This document shows, in pieces, positions 35,512-43,132 of a DNA stretch of 64,000 nt (the stretch's first letter is position 1; every line of letters starts with the position of its first letter). Location: NCBI GenBank assembly GCA_002083555.1, contig MSXN01000024.1, positions 4,315-68,314 on the forward strand. The letters run 5' to 3'. The notes under the pieces are model-generated. The model was given only the letters and a program-made list of their open reading frames with translations, did no database searches and had not been told where the DNA came from. The position numbers and the translations under genes are program-made. The stretch comes from Nitrospira sp. ST-bin5. Lineage in GTDB: Bacteria; Nitrospirota; Nitrospiria; Nitrospirales; Nitrospiraceae.

Positions 35512-36338
35512 ATTACCGGGGCGCCGTCGATCTTCTTCGATTTGATGAGCGGCAAGATCCGCTGCCCATCCATACTATTCGCCCCCCTCACTTCGACGTG
35601 GAGCCCGAAGTGGGTGGTCAAGACGTCGAGTAGCATGTTTACCCGCCGAGCGCGCCACGTGTCCGGGGCCTGAACCTCGTCCTCGCTGACGGACGAGACA
35701 TAGTCCTGGCAGATTGATGCGAGTTGGAAGCCGGGATCCAGGGATCCCGTGGCCTGCTCCGCGAGCCGCCGGGCCATTGTGATCGCCTCCTCCTGTTCCT
35801 GGCTCAAGAAATATTTCACACCCCGGCGAGAGGGCTCCACGGGCTGTCCGCCCGTCGCGACGGGGCCACCGATCGCGCCGGTCCGGACCTGGGCGACGTA
35901 GTCTTGAAATTGGTTGGTCGGCAGCTCTTTGGCCGCAGCCAGAATCTCCGCCCGCCGTAGCGCAAGACGCCCGGCTTTCTGCAAGGGGACCAGAGTCTTG
36001 GCTTTCGTCCACCCGATATCTGCTAGCGTCTCTCTTGAAATCTTCGCCTCTTCAACGAGCGTCCGCTCCAGACTCACGAACACCCTGGCCGTTTCGGGGT
36101 GAATGTTGGTGTCCGATTCGGCCCACCCCTCGAAGCTGTCAAAGCCCCACCCACGATAGAGGCCGTCCCGCTGGACGATCCGCAGGAGTTGCGACAAGCG
36201 CAAGAATTTGCTCGAGACCTCCCGCGCAAGCGTCTTAATCTCAACTCTGATCGCGTCCGACGGTGTCGTAGTCTCCACGTTCAGCACCGCCACGCGGCTG
36301 GCATGAATCACGATGTCCTGTGCTGTAGCTGTCGTCAT
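35508..36338 (-). CDS. Hypothetical DNA-binding-like phage/plasmid protein
   Basis: GGAGGAG precedes ATG 36338. The 276-residue protein has a helical N-terminal half (FLRLSQLLRIVQRDG, GWAESDTNIHPETARVFVSL, DIGWTKAKTLVPL) that looks like a helix-turn-helix region of ParB/DUF3102-like proteins. A PVATG linker encoded by the palindrome follows, then a helical part (SQEQEEAITMARRLAEQATG) and a beta-rich end. I do not recognise the family with certainty. It heads away from the TA pair and is followed on the same strand by the small-gene operon's upstream neighbours. Confidence 0.6.
   Translation of the reverse strand: MTTATAQDIVIHASRVAVLNVETTTPSDAIRVEIKTLAREVSSKFLRLSQLLRIVQRDGLYRGWGFDSFEGWAESDTNIHPETARVFVSLERTLVEEAKISRETLADIGWTKAKTLVPLQKAGRLALRRAEILAAAKELPTNQFQDYVAQVRTGAIGGPVATGGQPVEPSRRGVKYFLSQEQEEAITMARRLAEQATGSLDPGFQLASICQDYVSSVSEDEVQAPDTWRARRVNMLLDVLTTHFGLHVEVRGANSMDGQRILPLIKSKKIDGAPVI
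35851..35864. repeat. Palindrome CCCGTCGCGACGGG, exact copy
   Basis: Perfect copy in the linker region of the 276-residue protein gene, read as PVATG between two helical parts. Confidence 0.7.
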
Positions 36339-36403
36339 GTCTCCTCCCTGTGTGTCTCTCGTGAAAGATTAGCGTTGGCTCTCTCTAGCATCTGGCCGAC
36401 CGG

Positions 36404-37000
36404 CTATTTAAGATGCTCACGAAACCACTGCCGCCCCGCCCGGTTCGACCAGTCCAGCGACTCGGTAAAAAATGCGATCTGCTCCTCCGTCCAATCCTCG
36501 CACCCCCAGCCCCCGTCGCGCGTATCCCGCATATACTGGGCGGCCTGTGCTGGCGACAATTCGACCGTATCACGCCAATCACCGCAGATCCGCCCGAGCG
36601 CATCCGTCTCGAGGTACTGAACCGACAGTGCGAACTGATTCTGCTCGCGCTGGAGCTCGAGCCAAGCGACGTGTTGATCATTCTCGCCCGGCTCGTCGTG
36701 CGTAATCGTATACGAGGTCCACACCCGGCGCTCGTAGTTTATTTCCCCCTCTAACAGCCGACGAAACTCTTGCCATGCCGTGATCACCTGCACGCGTGTG
36801 ATCGCGGGGTACGACACCCCGGACCGCAGCACGTAAATCAGCACGGCCATGGTCACCGGATCGACCGAGGATTGGTTGGCGTGATACGTGGCCAGGAGCT
36901 CCTGAACGACCGCCTCCCGTCGATCCCGACACTGTTTGAGCCGGACCATCACCTCATCCGACTGTGTTTCGATCATGTCACGTAATGTGTCACTCATCAT
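36404..37000 (-). CDS. Hypothetical accessory protein
   Basis: I place the start at ATG 37000 (GAGGGGAGATTC upstream); the open frame continues to 37087 over the neighbouring small gene. The 198-residue protein is acidic, with an N-terminal helical part, a central beta-like part (RRVWTSYTITHDEPG, NQFALSVQYLETDALGR) and a Trp-rich C-terminus ending in WFREHLK. There is no signal or membrane segment. It closes a four-gene leftward operon starting at 37593. The function is unknown. Confidence 0.6.
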   Translation of the reverse strand: MMSDTLRDMIETQSDEVMVRLKQCRDRREAVVQELLATYHANQSSVDPVTMAVLIYVLRSGVSYPAITRVQVITAWQEFRRLLEGEINYERRVWTSYTITHDEPGENDQHVAWLELQREQNQFALSVQYLETDALGRICGDWRDTVELSPAQAAQYMRDTRDGGWGCEDWTEEQIAFFTESLDWSNRAGRQWFREHLK

Positions 37001-37013
37001 GAATCTCCCCTCA

Positions 37014-37142
37014 TCAGTTGATCGGGTTAGCCTGATGGAGCATCGTCGCTCCGTGAGCCTGCCGGGCCGCCCAATAGGCGGCCACATCTATCTGCCGCGC
37101 AGTCCGGACGGTCTGGGCCGTCCGGTATTGCTCGATCATCAT
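37014..37142 (-). CDS. Tiny hypothetical protein (42 aa)
   Basis: ATGATG at 37142 starts a 42-residue frame (IEQYRTAQTVRTARQIDVAA, then YWAARQAHGATML) that ends 13 bp before the next gene. A GGAGGGAGG lies slightly far upstream. It has an amphipathic helical look. Its place between coupled genes supports translation. No family is known. Confidence 0.45.
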   Translation of the reverse strand: MMIEQYRTAQTVRTARQIDVAAYWAARQAHGATMLHQANPIN

Positions 37143-37147
37143 CGGTC

Positions 37148-37249
37148 TCACTTGCCTCCCTCCACTGGCTTCTTGCGACGCTCTTCGATCGCCCGCTTGA
37201 TCTCCATCTTCTCCAGCCATTCCTCATAGGCCCGCTTGCTCATACTCAT
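37148..37249 (-). CDS. Tiny hypothetical protein (33 aa), coupled
   Basis: The start overlaps the stop of the preceding gene (ATGA), which is the main support. The product is a charged helix (SKRAYEEWLEKMEIKRAIEE) with a Lys/Glu tail. It ends 5 bp before the next tiny gene. Confidence 0.45.
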   Translation of the reverse strand: MSMSKRAYEEWLEKMEIKRAIEERRKKPVEGGK

Positions 37250-37593
37250 GCCGACACCTTCTGGCTCGCGGACGGCAACAGAATCGGCCGCGCCGTAGCT
37301 TCCGCCAGCTCCACCACTGCGACGGCGCGCTGATAATAGATGTTGCTCCAGCCCTTCCTGCGGTACGCGTCGCTCACATATTCTCCCGTGGTGCGCTTGC
37401 GATAGCCGCACCGCACCCGCTCTACTACCTGATCCACCTGCCCAATCACGATCGCGGTAGACTTGTGACATCCGTCCCGCTTCGCCACCCGATTTGCCGC
37501 CTTCATCAGCGCCTGGGGCGCGGGTCCATCATCCAGCGTCACCCGCAACTGCAGATCAGCGCTCACTCCCGCCTGTACTGTGACTCCCTGCAT
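37246..37593 (-). CDS. Hypothetical small protein, first gene of an accessory operon
   Basis: GGAGG precedes ATG 37593. The 115-residue basic protein has a beta-like first part (VTVQAGVSADLQLRVTL), KRDGCHKSTAIVIGQ and RRKGWSNIYYQRAVAV. Its leader shares blocks (CACTTTTGTGA, GGTTCGCGCGAG) with the HNH/HTH leaders. No known family. The four genes 37593 to 36404 lie closely packed. Confidence 0.55.
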   Translation of the reverse strand: MQGVTVQAGVSADLQLRVTLDDGPAPQALMKAANRVAKRDGCHKSTAIVIGQVDQVVERVRCGYRKRTTGEYVSDAYRRKGWSNIYYQRAVAVVELAEATARPILLPSASQKVSA

Positions 37594-37734
37594 CGTCTGC
37601 CTCCATCTCTTCCGTGCCGGCTGAATTGCCGATCACATACCAAAGATTATGCGGCGGCGGCGATCAGAAGCGCAGGAATTACCGCGCCACTTTTGTGATT
37701 GTGAAGGCAGGTTCGCGCGAGTGTCTCGCGAGGA

Positions 37735-37770
37735 GCAAGAGGGGGGCGGGTCGGATGCCGCCTCCCTCTT
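37735..37770 (-). terminator. Conserved stem-loop after the 37.8-kb gene
   Basis: AAGAGGGGGGCGG pairs with CCGCCTCCCTCTT. It lies 5 bp after the inferred original stop at 37775 and matches the hairpins at 12992, 14146 and 38255. Confidence 0.6.
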
Positions 37771-37774
37771 AGCC

Positions 37775-38067
37775 TTAGAGCTGGTCGTTGTAGTCGTCGC
37801 AGGCGGGGTTGTGTGAGCCGTATAGTAGCCGTTGAGGCCACACCAGCCGGAGTCAGCGTTCCACTGGGTGCACGCGTCGCAGCGTCCGGGGATCCCGTGA
37901 TGCGCACGGGCGGCCATCGGTAATTGGGTCGCGATCTGATCGCAGACGGCTTGTTTATGGTCCTCGGCCCGGGCCGCCTGTGGCCCCGTCGCGACGGGCG
38001 CCGGGTCACCAGTGACCTCCGGGAGCGTGGTGAGCGTGAGTGAGTCGGGGGTATTGTCTGGTTCCAT
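37775..38067 (-). pseudogene. Small Cys-motif protein, frameshifted
   Basis: From ATG 38067 the frame starts SLTLT and PVATG like the gene at 12037-12450, and continues to a Cys motif (GRCDACTQWNADSGWCGLNG). After that it becomes Thr/Ser-rich and runs into the hairpin to 37633. Another frame from the same point reads YGSHNPACDDYNDQL and stops at 37775, a natural end that supplies a further Cys. Two bases too many near 37815-37820 would explain the break. Family unknown; a zinc-binding protein is likely. Confidence 0.55.
37985..37998. repeat. Palindrome CCCGTCGCGACGGG, exact copy
   Basis: Perfect copy in the 37.8-kb gene, read as PVATG at the same place in the protein as in the related gene at 12 kb. 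Confidence 0.7.
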
Positions 38068-38254
38068 TGGTCATGCCTCCTAGCTTACGGGTTAATGAGA
38101 AATCGTCCAGGACGCGTGGGACGAGTGAGACGGTTTTTCGTCCTCGTGTGGAGGATAGATTCAGAAATGACGCGAGGGCATCGGATTGAGAGACAGGATC
38201 GGAGAAGTGCTGGCGAAGATCGATTGGACTGTGTAGAGAGGGTTTGCGCGAGGA

Positions 38255-38292
38255 GCGAGAGGGGGTCGGATCAGATGCCGCCTCCCTCTCGC
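38255..38292 (-). terminator. Conserved stem-loop after the third HNH/HTH gene
   Basis: GCGAGAGGGGGTCGG pairs with CCGCCTCCCTCTCGC. It begins 10 bp past the stop at 38302. Base changes in both arms relative to the other copies (A to G and T to C) keep the pairing, which supports selection on RNA structure. Confidence 0.65.
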
Positions 38293-38301
38293 TGATGAGG
38301 A

Positions 38302-39384
38302 TTAGATGATCGTGCCTTGTTGCTTGTCGCGTTTCTTCACAAGATAGTCAACGGCTTGCTCGCGCGTCTTCCCGCGCTTCAAGTGACCCATGACTGATGC
38401 CACTGTGAGCCCGTGCCGCGCCGCCAGCTCAATAATCGTCTCGGGTGGATGGAGCATCCGCTCGACCGCCTCCTCGGGCGTCAGCCCCTTCCGCATGTGA
38501 TGCTGGATCCCGCCCGTCGTGAGCCCGTGCCGCCCCGCCAATTCCACAATCGTGACCGGTGGGTTTTTCACTCGCTCCACGGCCGCGTCGAATGCGAGCC
38601 CCTTCTTCATAAAGTATTGGACCTTGCGACACGAGACCTCCGCGCGACGACACGCCTCCTCCACATTCAACGATCCATCCTTGTGGTGTGGCACCGCCGT
38701 GCGCCCCTTCATCGGGCGGGTCCGGCTCCGGTCCCCGGTCCGAATCCGCTTCAGCGCCTCCTCGATCGTCAGCTTATTGACAATGAGCTGGCGCCGAAAC
38801 GCATCAGGACTCACTCCGAATTTTTCGGCGGCCTGGGTAAGTGTATACGTCACGTTGTCGATCTCAACAGGAATGTTTGTGCTTGTGTTGTTCGCCTGTT
38901 CTTTGTAACTCGCCCACATAATGTTTGGCTTGACGGTGCCGTCGGGACGTTCGATCATCACATAGCCCTGATCATTATCGATACGTTCAACAGTCGGTTT
39001 CCCTTCCGGCCGGTCCCCCATGACCTCGTAAAATTGCTCAAACTTCCCGAGGTTTTTCTCATCGTATTTCCGCCCCTTGGCGATATAAGCGGGGTCCCGC
39101 TTGGCGCGGCCCTTGGCGTTTCGCCACCCATTATACTCCGGCGTGTAAGACATCCCGTGCGTCGTCGACGACTCACGATTCGCGCAGCTCTTGCATCGAT
39201 AGCCCCCAGCACGGACAAATGCGCGGCAATAGGACACACGGCGGATGGCCGCCTTCTCCTTTGGACACGACTTACAGACGATGTCCAGCCATTGACTCCC
39301 CTTCTCGTCAATAATCAGGCCACCGACGATCCTGCATTTCGGATATTCGGCCAGCGGCGGCGGCATACGGTTCCAATGTGCCAT
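38302..39384 (-). CDS. Zinc-ribbon / HNH-like protein with four HTH repeats
   Basis: This 360-residue paralogue has the zinc ribbon (C37, C40, C64, C67), HGMS at about 76-79, ERIDNDQGY at about 133-141 and NIMW at 154-157 where the others have NCRW. Four HTH repeats follow at about 180-214, 239-272, 277-311 and 316-349, the last two almost alike (TIVELAGRHGLTTGGI; TIIELAARHGLTVASV). The DRIDN Asp is replaced by Glu and the Cys of NCRW by Met, so nuclease activity may differ. The frame is intact, with the same leader and terminator hairpin as its relatives. Confidence 0.75.
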   Translation of the reverse strand: MAHWNRMPPPLAEYPKCRIVGGLIIDEKGSQWLDIVCKSCPKEKAAIRRVSYCRAFVRAGGYRCKSCANRESSTTHGMSYTPEYNGWRNAKGRAKRDPAYIAKGRKYDEKNLGKFEQFYEVMGDRPEGKPTVERIDNDQGYVMIERPDGTVKPNIMWASYKEQANNTSTNIPVEIDNVTYTLTQAAEKFGVSPDAFRRQLIVNKLTIEEALKRIRTGDRSRTRPMKGRTAVPHHKDGSLNVEEACRRAEVSCRKVQYFMKKGLAFDAAVERVKNPPVTIVELAGRHGLTTGGIQHHMRKGLTPEEAVERMLHPPETIIELAARHGLTVASVMGHLKRGKTREQAVDYLVKKRDKQQGTII

Positions 39385-39525
39385 TCCTCACCTCCAGTTA
39401 ATAGTGAGAACATGCGACGACAGCGGCCCTGGCGGGACGCGTAGGGGGGACAGACGAGCGGCACTTTTGGCAGGTTCTCGCGAGGTGGATAGATTGAGCG
39501 GCTGGCTGGACCCGTCGTGACGGGC
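39385..39525 (-). promoter_or_regulatory. Conserved leader upstream of HNH/HTH gene (copy 3)
   Basis: Same blocks as at 13984 and 15082: CACCTCCAGTTAATAGTGAG, AACATGCGAC, CACTTTTGGCAGGTTCTCGCG, and the palindrome with one change (CCCGTCGTGACGGG) at 39511-39524, about 130 bp before the start codon. Confidence 0.55.
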
Positions 39526-39638
39526 TACTGTGCTTGATCGCGCTGGGCGTCTTCCGGCTGTGAGTCAGTCGCGACTGGCTGGCCGGCATGCTCTTCGCCC
39601 TGGCCTTGATAGATAGAGAGCCGCCAGGAGGGCACTCG

Positions 39639-39995
39639 ATGACCCACGCGAAAGCTCTTTTAATTGCGACGATCACATTCATTCTGGTGGCCTGTGGAAG
39701 TTTGGAAAAGAAGTCCGTTTTGATTGGGATAGGTGATGATAAAGACCATGTTCTGAAAATAATGGGGCCGCCGGATGACCGGCAACTGAAAGGAAGCAAT
39801 GAGGCGTGGCAGTACTGTCAGACGGGGGCTGGTTTCGGCTATCACGACTACAGAATAATCTGGCTTTACAATGGGAAAGTTACTGGCATTTATTCATACA
39901 AGAGTTCTAGGGCGGGATCATCGTGTGTGACAGACATTCGCTCAGTTAGATGGGAGGATGCCCCCGACGCAACAGTAGAAATTCGGAATAGATAA
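39639..39995 (+). CDS. Lipoprotein, SmpA/BamE-like
   Basis: The start at ATG 39639 has GGAGGG upstream and gives a clean lipoprotein signal with lipobox LVAC; the frame is open to 39588. The mature part (118-residue precursor) has IGIGDDKDHVLKIMGPPDD, EAWQYCQ, RIIWLYNGKVTGIYSY, the small alpha-beta pattern of SmpA/BamE-like lipoproteins. It probably sits in a membrane leaflet facing the periplasm. No barrel-assembly role can be claimed. It is on the opposite strand to the HNH/HTH gene. Confidence 0.65.
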   Translation: MTHAKALLIATITFILVACGSLEKKSVLIGIGDDKDHVLKIMGPPDDRQLKGSNEAWQYCQTGAGFGYHDYRIIWLYNGKVTGIYSYKSSRAGSSCVTDIRSVRWEDAPDATVEIRNR

Positions 39996-40094
39996 TCGGC
40001 GAAACTGGTGGGCCGATCCGCAGCCGATGCCGCCGTGGGAGTGGCGGAAAGGGCGTCGGTAATCGACGGGCGAGAAATCTCAATTATGCTACTG

Positions 40095-40338
40095 CTACAG
40101 TTGCCTCTCTACTGTTGCCACCAACTTGCTCGCTGATGCTTTCAAAGCACGAGACAGCTTTAGGATCACGATGAGGGTTGGTGACTTCAACCCCCCGCTC
40201 TAGCTGGCTGATATAGGTCCTGTGGACCTCCGCCCGAAAGGCGAGTTCTTCCTGGGAAATGCCAAGCTTCATTCTCAGCCGAGCGATTTCTCGACCAAAT
40301 AGCGCTTCCGGCGAGAGTTTTCCGACACTGGTTGCCAT
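40095..40338 (-). pseudogene. XRE-family regulator with a homopolymer frameshift
   Basis: The first 48 residues are a typical HTH (GREIARLRMKLGISQEELAF, then HRTYISQLERG). After the run of six G (40191-40196) the frame becomes atypical and ends at 40084. Dropping one G gives the expected continuation (LKSPTLIVILKLSRALKAS) and a stop at 40095, for an 80-residue XRE protein. Either a pseudogene, a sequence error or a phase-variable G tract. Confidence 0.65.
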
Positions 40339-40420
40339 ACCCGTGATGGTGACGGATTGAAAACTATCGAGCTACAGACTAAAATATTCATCATTCACCT
40401 ACCCTGCAATAAAGAGGCTC

Positions 40421-41041
40421 ATGAGCCTAGAGTATCGCCTCTCCACTGACAGCCCGTTACTCCGCAAGGGCGTGTTTCAGCGCATCACATCCAGATCTCT
40501 ACGGAGTGACACCTTCGATCCAGAGCTAGAGATCGAGTTAATTCGCAATGGCTTCGAGGATCTGCTTCGCATCGATGACCCCGAGGAACACGCGCCCTTT
40601 TCTTTGATGCACATCGATGAATACCTTGCGCTCCTCAGTTTTCCGGGAGTCGTGTGGCTCGTCTCGAATTATGTACATTTGGAGCCCAAGCAGACGGCCT
40701 TGGTCATTCTGTCTGGCATGCCGTGGCCTCTGTGGGACAACCAAGAACGGCAGGACATATTGTTAAGCGTATCGATGGCGCAAGCCACGTTCCTCAAGAA
40801 AGTATTCAAGCCTACGAGCCAGCTTATTCCAATCCTTTTAAGCCTACCTCCCGTTACTTCTCTCGCGCCTCGATCTCATGCCCAGAGCATCTGGCGAGGG
40901 ATTGCCCGTATGTCGAATCAGGAGATACGGCTCATCGAGAATGTCGCTAAAGCGCTACGGGTTTACCTCCACTACCTTGGCGGTTATATTTTGCAATGTG
41001 CGTTCAGCGAGATGAAAGAGCGGAATTCAACAGCGGAGTGA
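40421..41041 (+). CDS. Hypothetical protein
   Basis: AGAGG precedes the ATG. The 206-residue protein shows no signal peptide or long membrane segment. It is acidic in the first half and helical in the second. It is divergent from the XRE gene 82 bp away, which could control it. I do not recognise the family. The frame shows no lesion. Confidence 0.55.
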   Translation: MSLEYRLSTDSPLLRKGVFQRITSRSLRSDTFDPELEIELIRNGFEDLLRIDDPEEHAPFSLMHIDEYLALLSFPGVVWLVSNYVHLEPKQTALVILSGMPWPLWDNQERQDILLSVSMAQATFLKKVFKPTSQLIPILLSLPPVTSLAPRSHAQSIWRGIARMSNQEIRLIENVAKALRVYLHYLGGYILQCAFSEMKERNSTAE

Positions 41042-41086
41042 GGTAACCGTGATTCGTCACTGGCATCCCGCAAAAGTCGCCGTGCT

Positions 41087-41407
41087 TTGGGTTCTGGACA
41101 GGGCTCTTTTAATTGCCCTCTGGCAACCGTGCGATACAGACCATTCCAACCAGTGAAAAGACAGGCACAAGGTATCATCGAGCTTGAGTCGAATGGATGG
41201 GAAGCGCCTGACGAACCAGAAGGTGGGCCGGTCAAACAAGTGAGGGCCTATTGGAGACACGTTGCCAAAGAAACGGGGGAAGACATACGAATGGTTCGAT
41301 GGGCAGCATATGCTTTGCATCGCTACTACGATTGCGTCCGGCGATTCGTAAAGCAACAAGAATTGGATCGGTTTCGGATTGAAGGGAAAGGCCGATTCCT
41401 TTGGTAA
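41087..41407 (+). CDS. Hypothetical small protein, duplicated module
   Basis: The C-terminal half (HVAKETGEDIRMVRWAAYAL, RYYDCVRRFVKQQELDRF) is repeated with changes at 41545-41672. The N-terminal half has no clear homologue and the start is uncertain. No known domain. It could be a small helical protein of a mobile element. Confidence 0.4.
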   Translation: MGSGQGSFNCPLATVRYRPFQPVKRQAQGIIELESNGWEAPDEPEGGPVKQVRAYWRHVAKETGEDIRMVRWAAYALHRYYDCVRRFVKQQELDRFRIEGKGRFLW

Positions 41408-41439
41408 GAAAGATTGGAATAACTTCGCCGAACAAAAGC

Positions 41440-41544
41440 ATGTGTGGACGCTTTACTCAACCCGCCCCGCCTCAGATAATTGCCCAGCAGTTTGCCATCA
41501 CCAATCCTCCACTGTTCACCCCCCACTACAGCATTGCAGGTATG
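41440..41544 (+). pseudogene. SRAP (YedK/HMCES) N-terminal fragment
   Basis: The frame from ATG 41440 reads MCGRFTQPAPPQIIAQQF and then FTPHYSIAG, the hallmark start of SOS-response-associated peptidases. In that family Cys2 forms a DNA-protein crosslink at abasic sites. After about 33 residues the sequence turns into the copy of the neighbouring small module, so the catalytic remainder is missing. Confidence 0.7.
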
Positions 41545-41672
41545 CCCTGGCCCATTTTGCCCAAGAAACAAACAAAGACATCCGCACAGTGCGCGGCATT
41601 GCGTGGGTTTTATACCTCTACTACGATTGCATCCAACGGTATGTGAAGCAGCAACGATTAAACCAAGTGTAG
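41545..41672 (+). pseudogene. Second copy of the small helical module
   Basis: In another frame this reads YALAHFAQETNKDIRTVRGI and LYYDCIQRYVKQQRLNQV, a diverged copy of the C-terminus encoded at 41270-41390. It has replaced the body of the SRAP gene, and no own start codon is seen. Confidence 0.5.
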
Positions 41673-41678
41673 GTCGAT

Positions 41679-42077
41679 ATGAAATGCATTCTGACGATAT
41701 TAGCTACCCTTCTGTTTCTAAGCAGTGATTCTGCATTGGCTGAGTGGATAGCGATCGCTAAAATGGAAAAGTTTGGCGTCACTATTTATGTTGATCCTAA
41801 CACGATTCGCCGAGTAGGGGATCGGGTGATGATGTGGCAATTGTGGGACTTCAAGACAAGCCAAACGGTGGCGGATTACAACCTACTCTCTACCAAGACA
41901 TATGATGAATTTGATTGCTTACGAGAACGTTCTCGGCGGCTGGCGTTTATAGACTACTCCGATAATATGGGAAGGGGCCTGCCTATTTAGTCCCTCTCAC
42001 ACGAGAGTGCGTGGTTCCCAATTGCACCAAATACACCGGGTAGAGATGTGTGGAACATTGCCTGCAACAAGAAGTAA
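41679..42077 (+). pseudogene. Surface-adhesin-E-like secreted protein with in-frame TAG
   Basis: A signal peptide (cleavage after SALA) is followed by EWIAIAKMEKFGVTIYVDPN, TIRRVGDRVMMWQLWDF and DYNLLSTKTYDEFDCLRER, which match surface-adhesin protein E-like proteins. TAG at 41988-41990 ends the frame after 103 residues. The same frame continues with WFPIAPNTPGRDVWNIACNK and TAA at 42077, exactly the normal end of the family. One base change therefore cuts off 29 residues including a conserved Cys. Confidence 0.7.
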
Positions 42078-42220
42078 CCTACTTCCGCCTCTGCTCGCTT
42101 CAACGTGCACCTAAAACAATTGTCCTGTGAATCTTCGCTATGTTGTGGACGGGATTACTTTGAAAGGCACTGCATGACCTTCACCCTGACCGAGGGACCC
42201 GTTGTTGCAGGATAAAGGTA

Positions 42221-43132
42221 CTAACATGGACCCGCCCATCCAGGGGGACACGCTGGACGAACGGGACGGCCAGTCCCATCCATTCCAATCCCAGGTCCAT
42301 AGGCATTGGGATTAATCGGGCCAAGAGCCGGTCCACCGAAGTCTGGCTTCCAAATAAAAGGTCTACCTGTGGCATCGGAGTTCATCCCAGGGCCGTAAGC
42401 GTTCGGCGTGTATGGTCCCATGAATCCATTGCCGAGTAATCCGCCAAACATGTTGCTGGGCATGCGACCGTAATCATTATCAGCATACCTCCGGGCCAAT
42501 CGACGCTGTGCCTCCTGTCTGACACGAACCTCCGCCGCACGAGCTTCCATTAGCCCGACGATTTCGCTTTGTGTTGCCAATCGGCCATACAGAGATAGAG
42601 CTGCCGCGTCAGCCTCTGTAGTCGCGTCCCAAATTTGAAAGACTACAAGTTGCAACTTTCCTAGCTGAAACTGGCGAGGGCCGTTAACAATGCCATGCTG
42701 GTGCGCTGCGAGTCCTAACTCATCCAGGATCGACGCACGAACTATTCGACAGGCGCGAACAACATCGGCAATAGTCAAAGACGTTTGGTAACTACCCACG
42801 CGCCAATTGCGGACAATTCCCTTTTCATTGAATGCAAGAAACAACTCCCATCCATCTCCTTGTTTGTCTGATGGACCTGTCCCATCGGGCTTCCATAGCC
42901 AAAGAAACTCCTCGCCGTCTTTCGTGATATAGCTATTTTCATCTCTGAACGAAGTCTCTTTCTTAGAGAGAGGTTCTCCCCACTGTGTCACATAGTAGCT
43001 CTGTTCATGTCTTCCGATTGACTCATCAAGAGTTGCCCATGCTCCTTGGTCAGATTTTGACCAAGTACCGTGTGAAGCACAGCCTGTAACCAAAATAAGA
43101 AGGAAAATTGCAGCAAGGGGGAAGGTTTTCAT
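42221..43132 (-). CDS. Lipoprotein with C-terminal Asn-Ala-Tyr-Gly-Pro-Gly repeats
   Basis: The 303-residue precursor has a lipobox (LVTGC), an N-terminal part that could be BamE-like (VTQWGEPLSKKETS, EFLWLWKPDGTGP), a helical middle (EARAAEVRVRQEAQRRLARR) and two repeats at the end (NAYGPGMNSDATGRPF, NAYGPGIGMDGTGRPV). The repeat is found at the ends of various secreted proteins. The frame is intact and ends in a Cys. A cell-envelope role is likely; the substrate or partner is unknown. Confidence 0.65.
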   Translation of the reverse strand: MKTFPLAAIFLLILVTGCASHGTWSKSDQGAWATLDESIGRHEQSYYVTQWGEPLSKKETSFRDENSYITKDGEEFLWLWKPDGTGPSDKQGDGWELFLAFNEKGIVRNWRVGSYQTSLTIADVVRACRIVRASILDELGLAAHQHGIVNGPRQFQLGKLQLVVFQIWDATTEADAAALSLYGRLATQSEIVGLMEARAAEVRVRQEAQRRLARRYADNDYGRMPSNMFGGLLGNGFMGPYTPNAYGPGMNSDATGRPFIWKPDFGGPALGPINPNAYGPGIGMDGTGRPVRPACPPGWAGPC

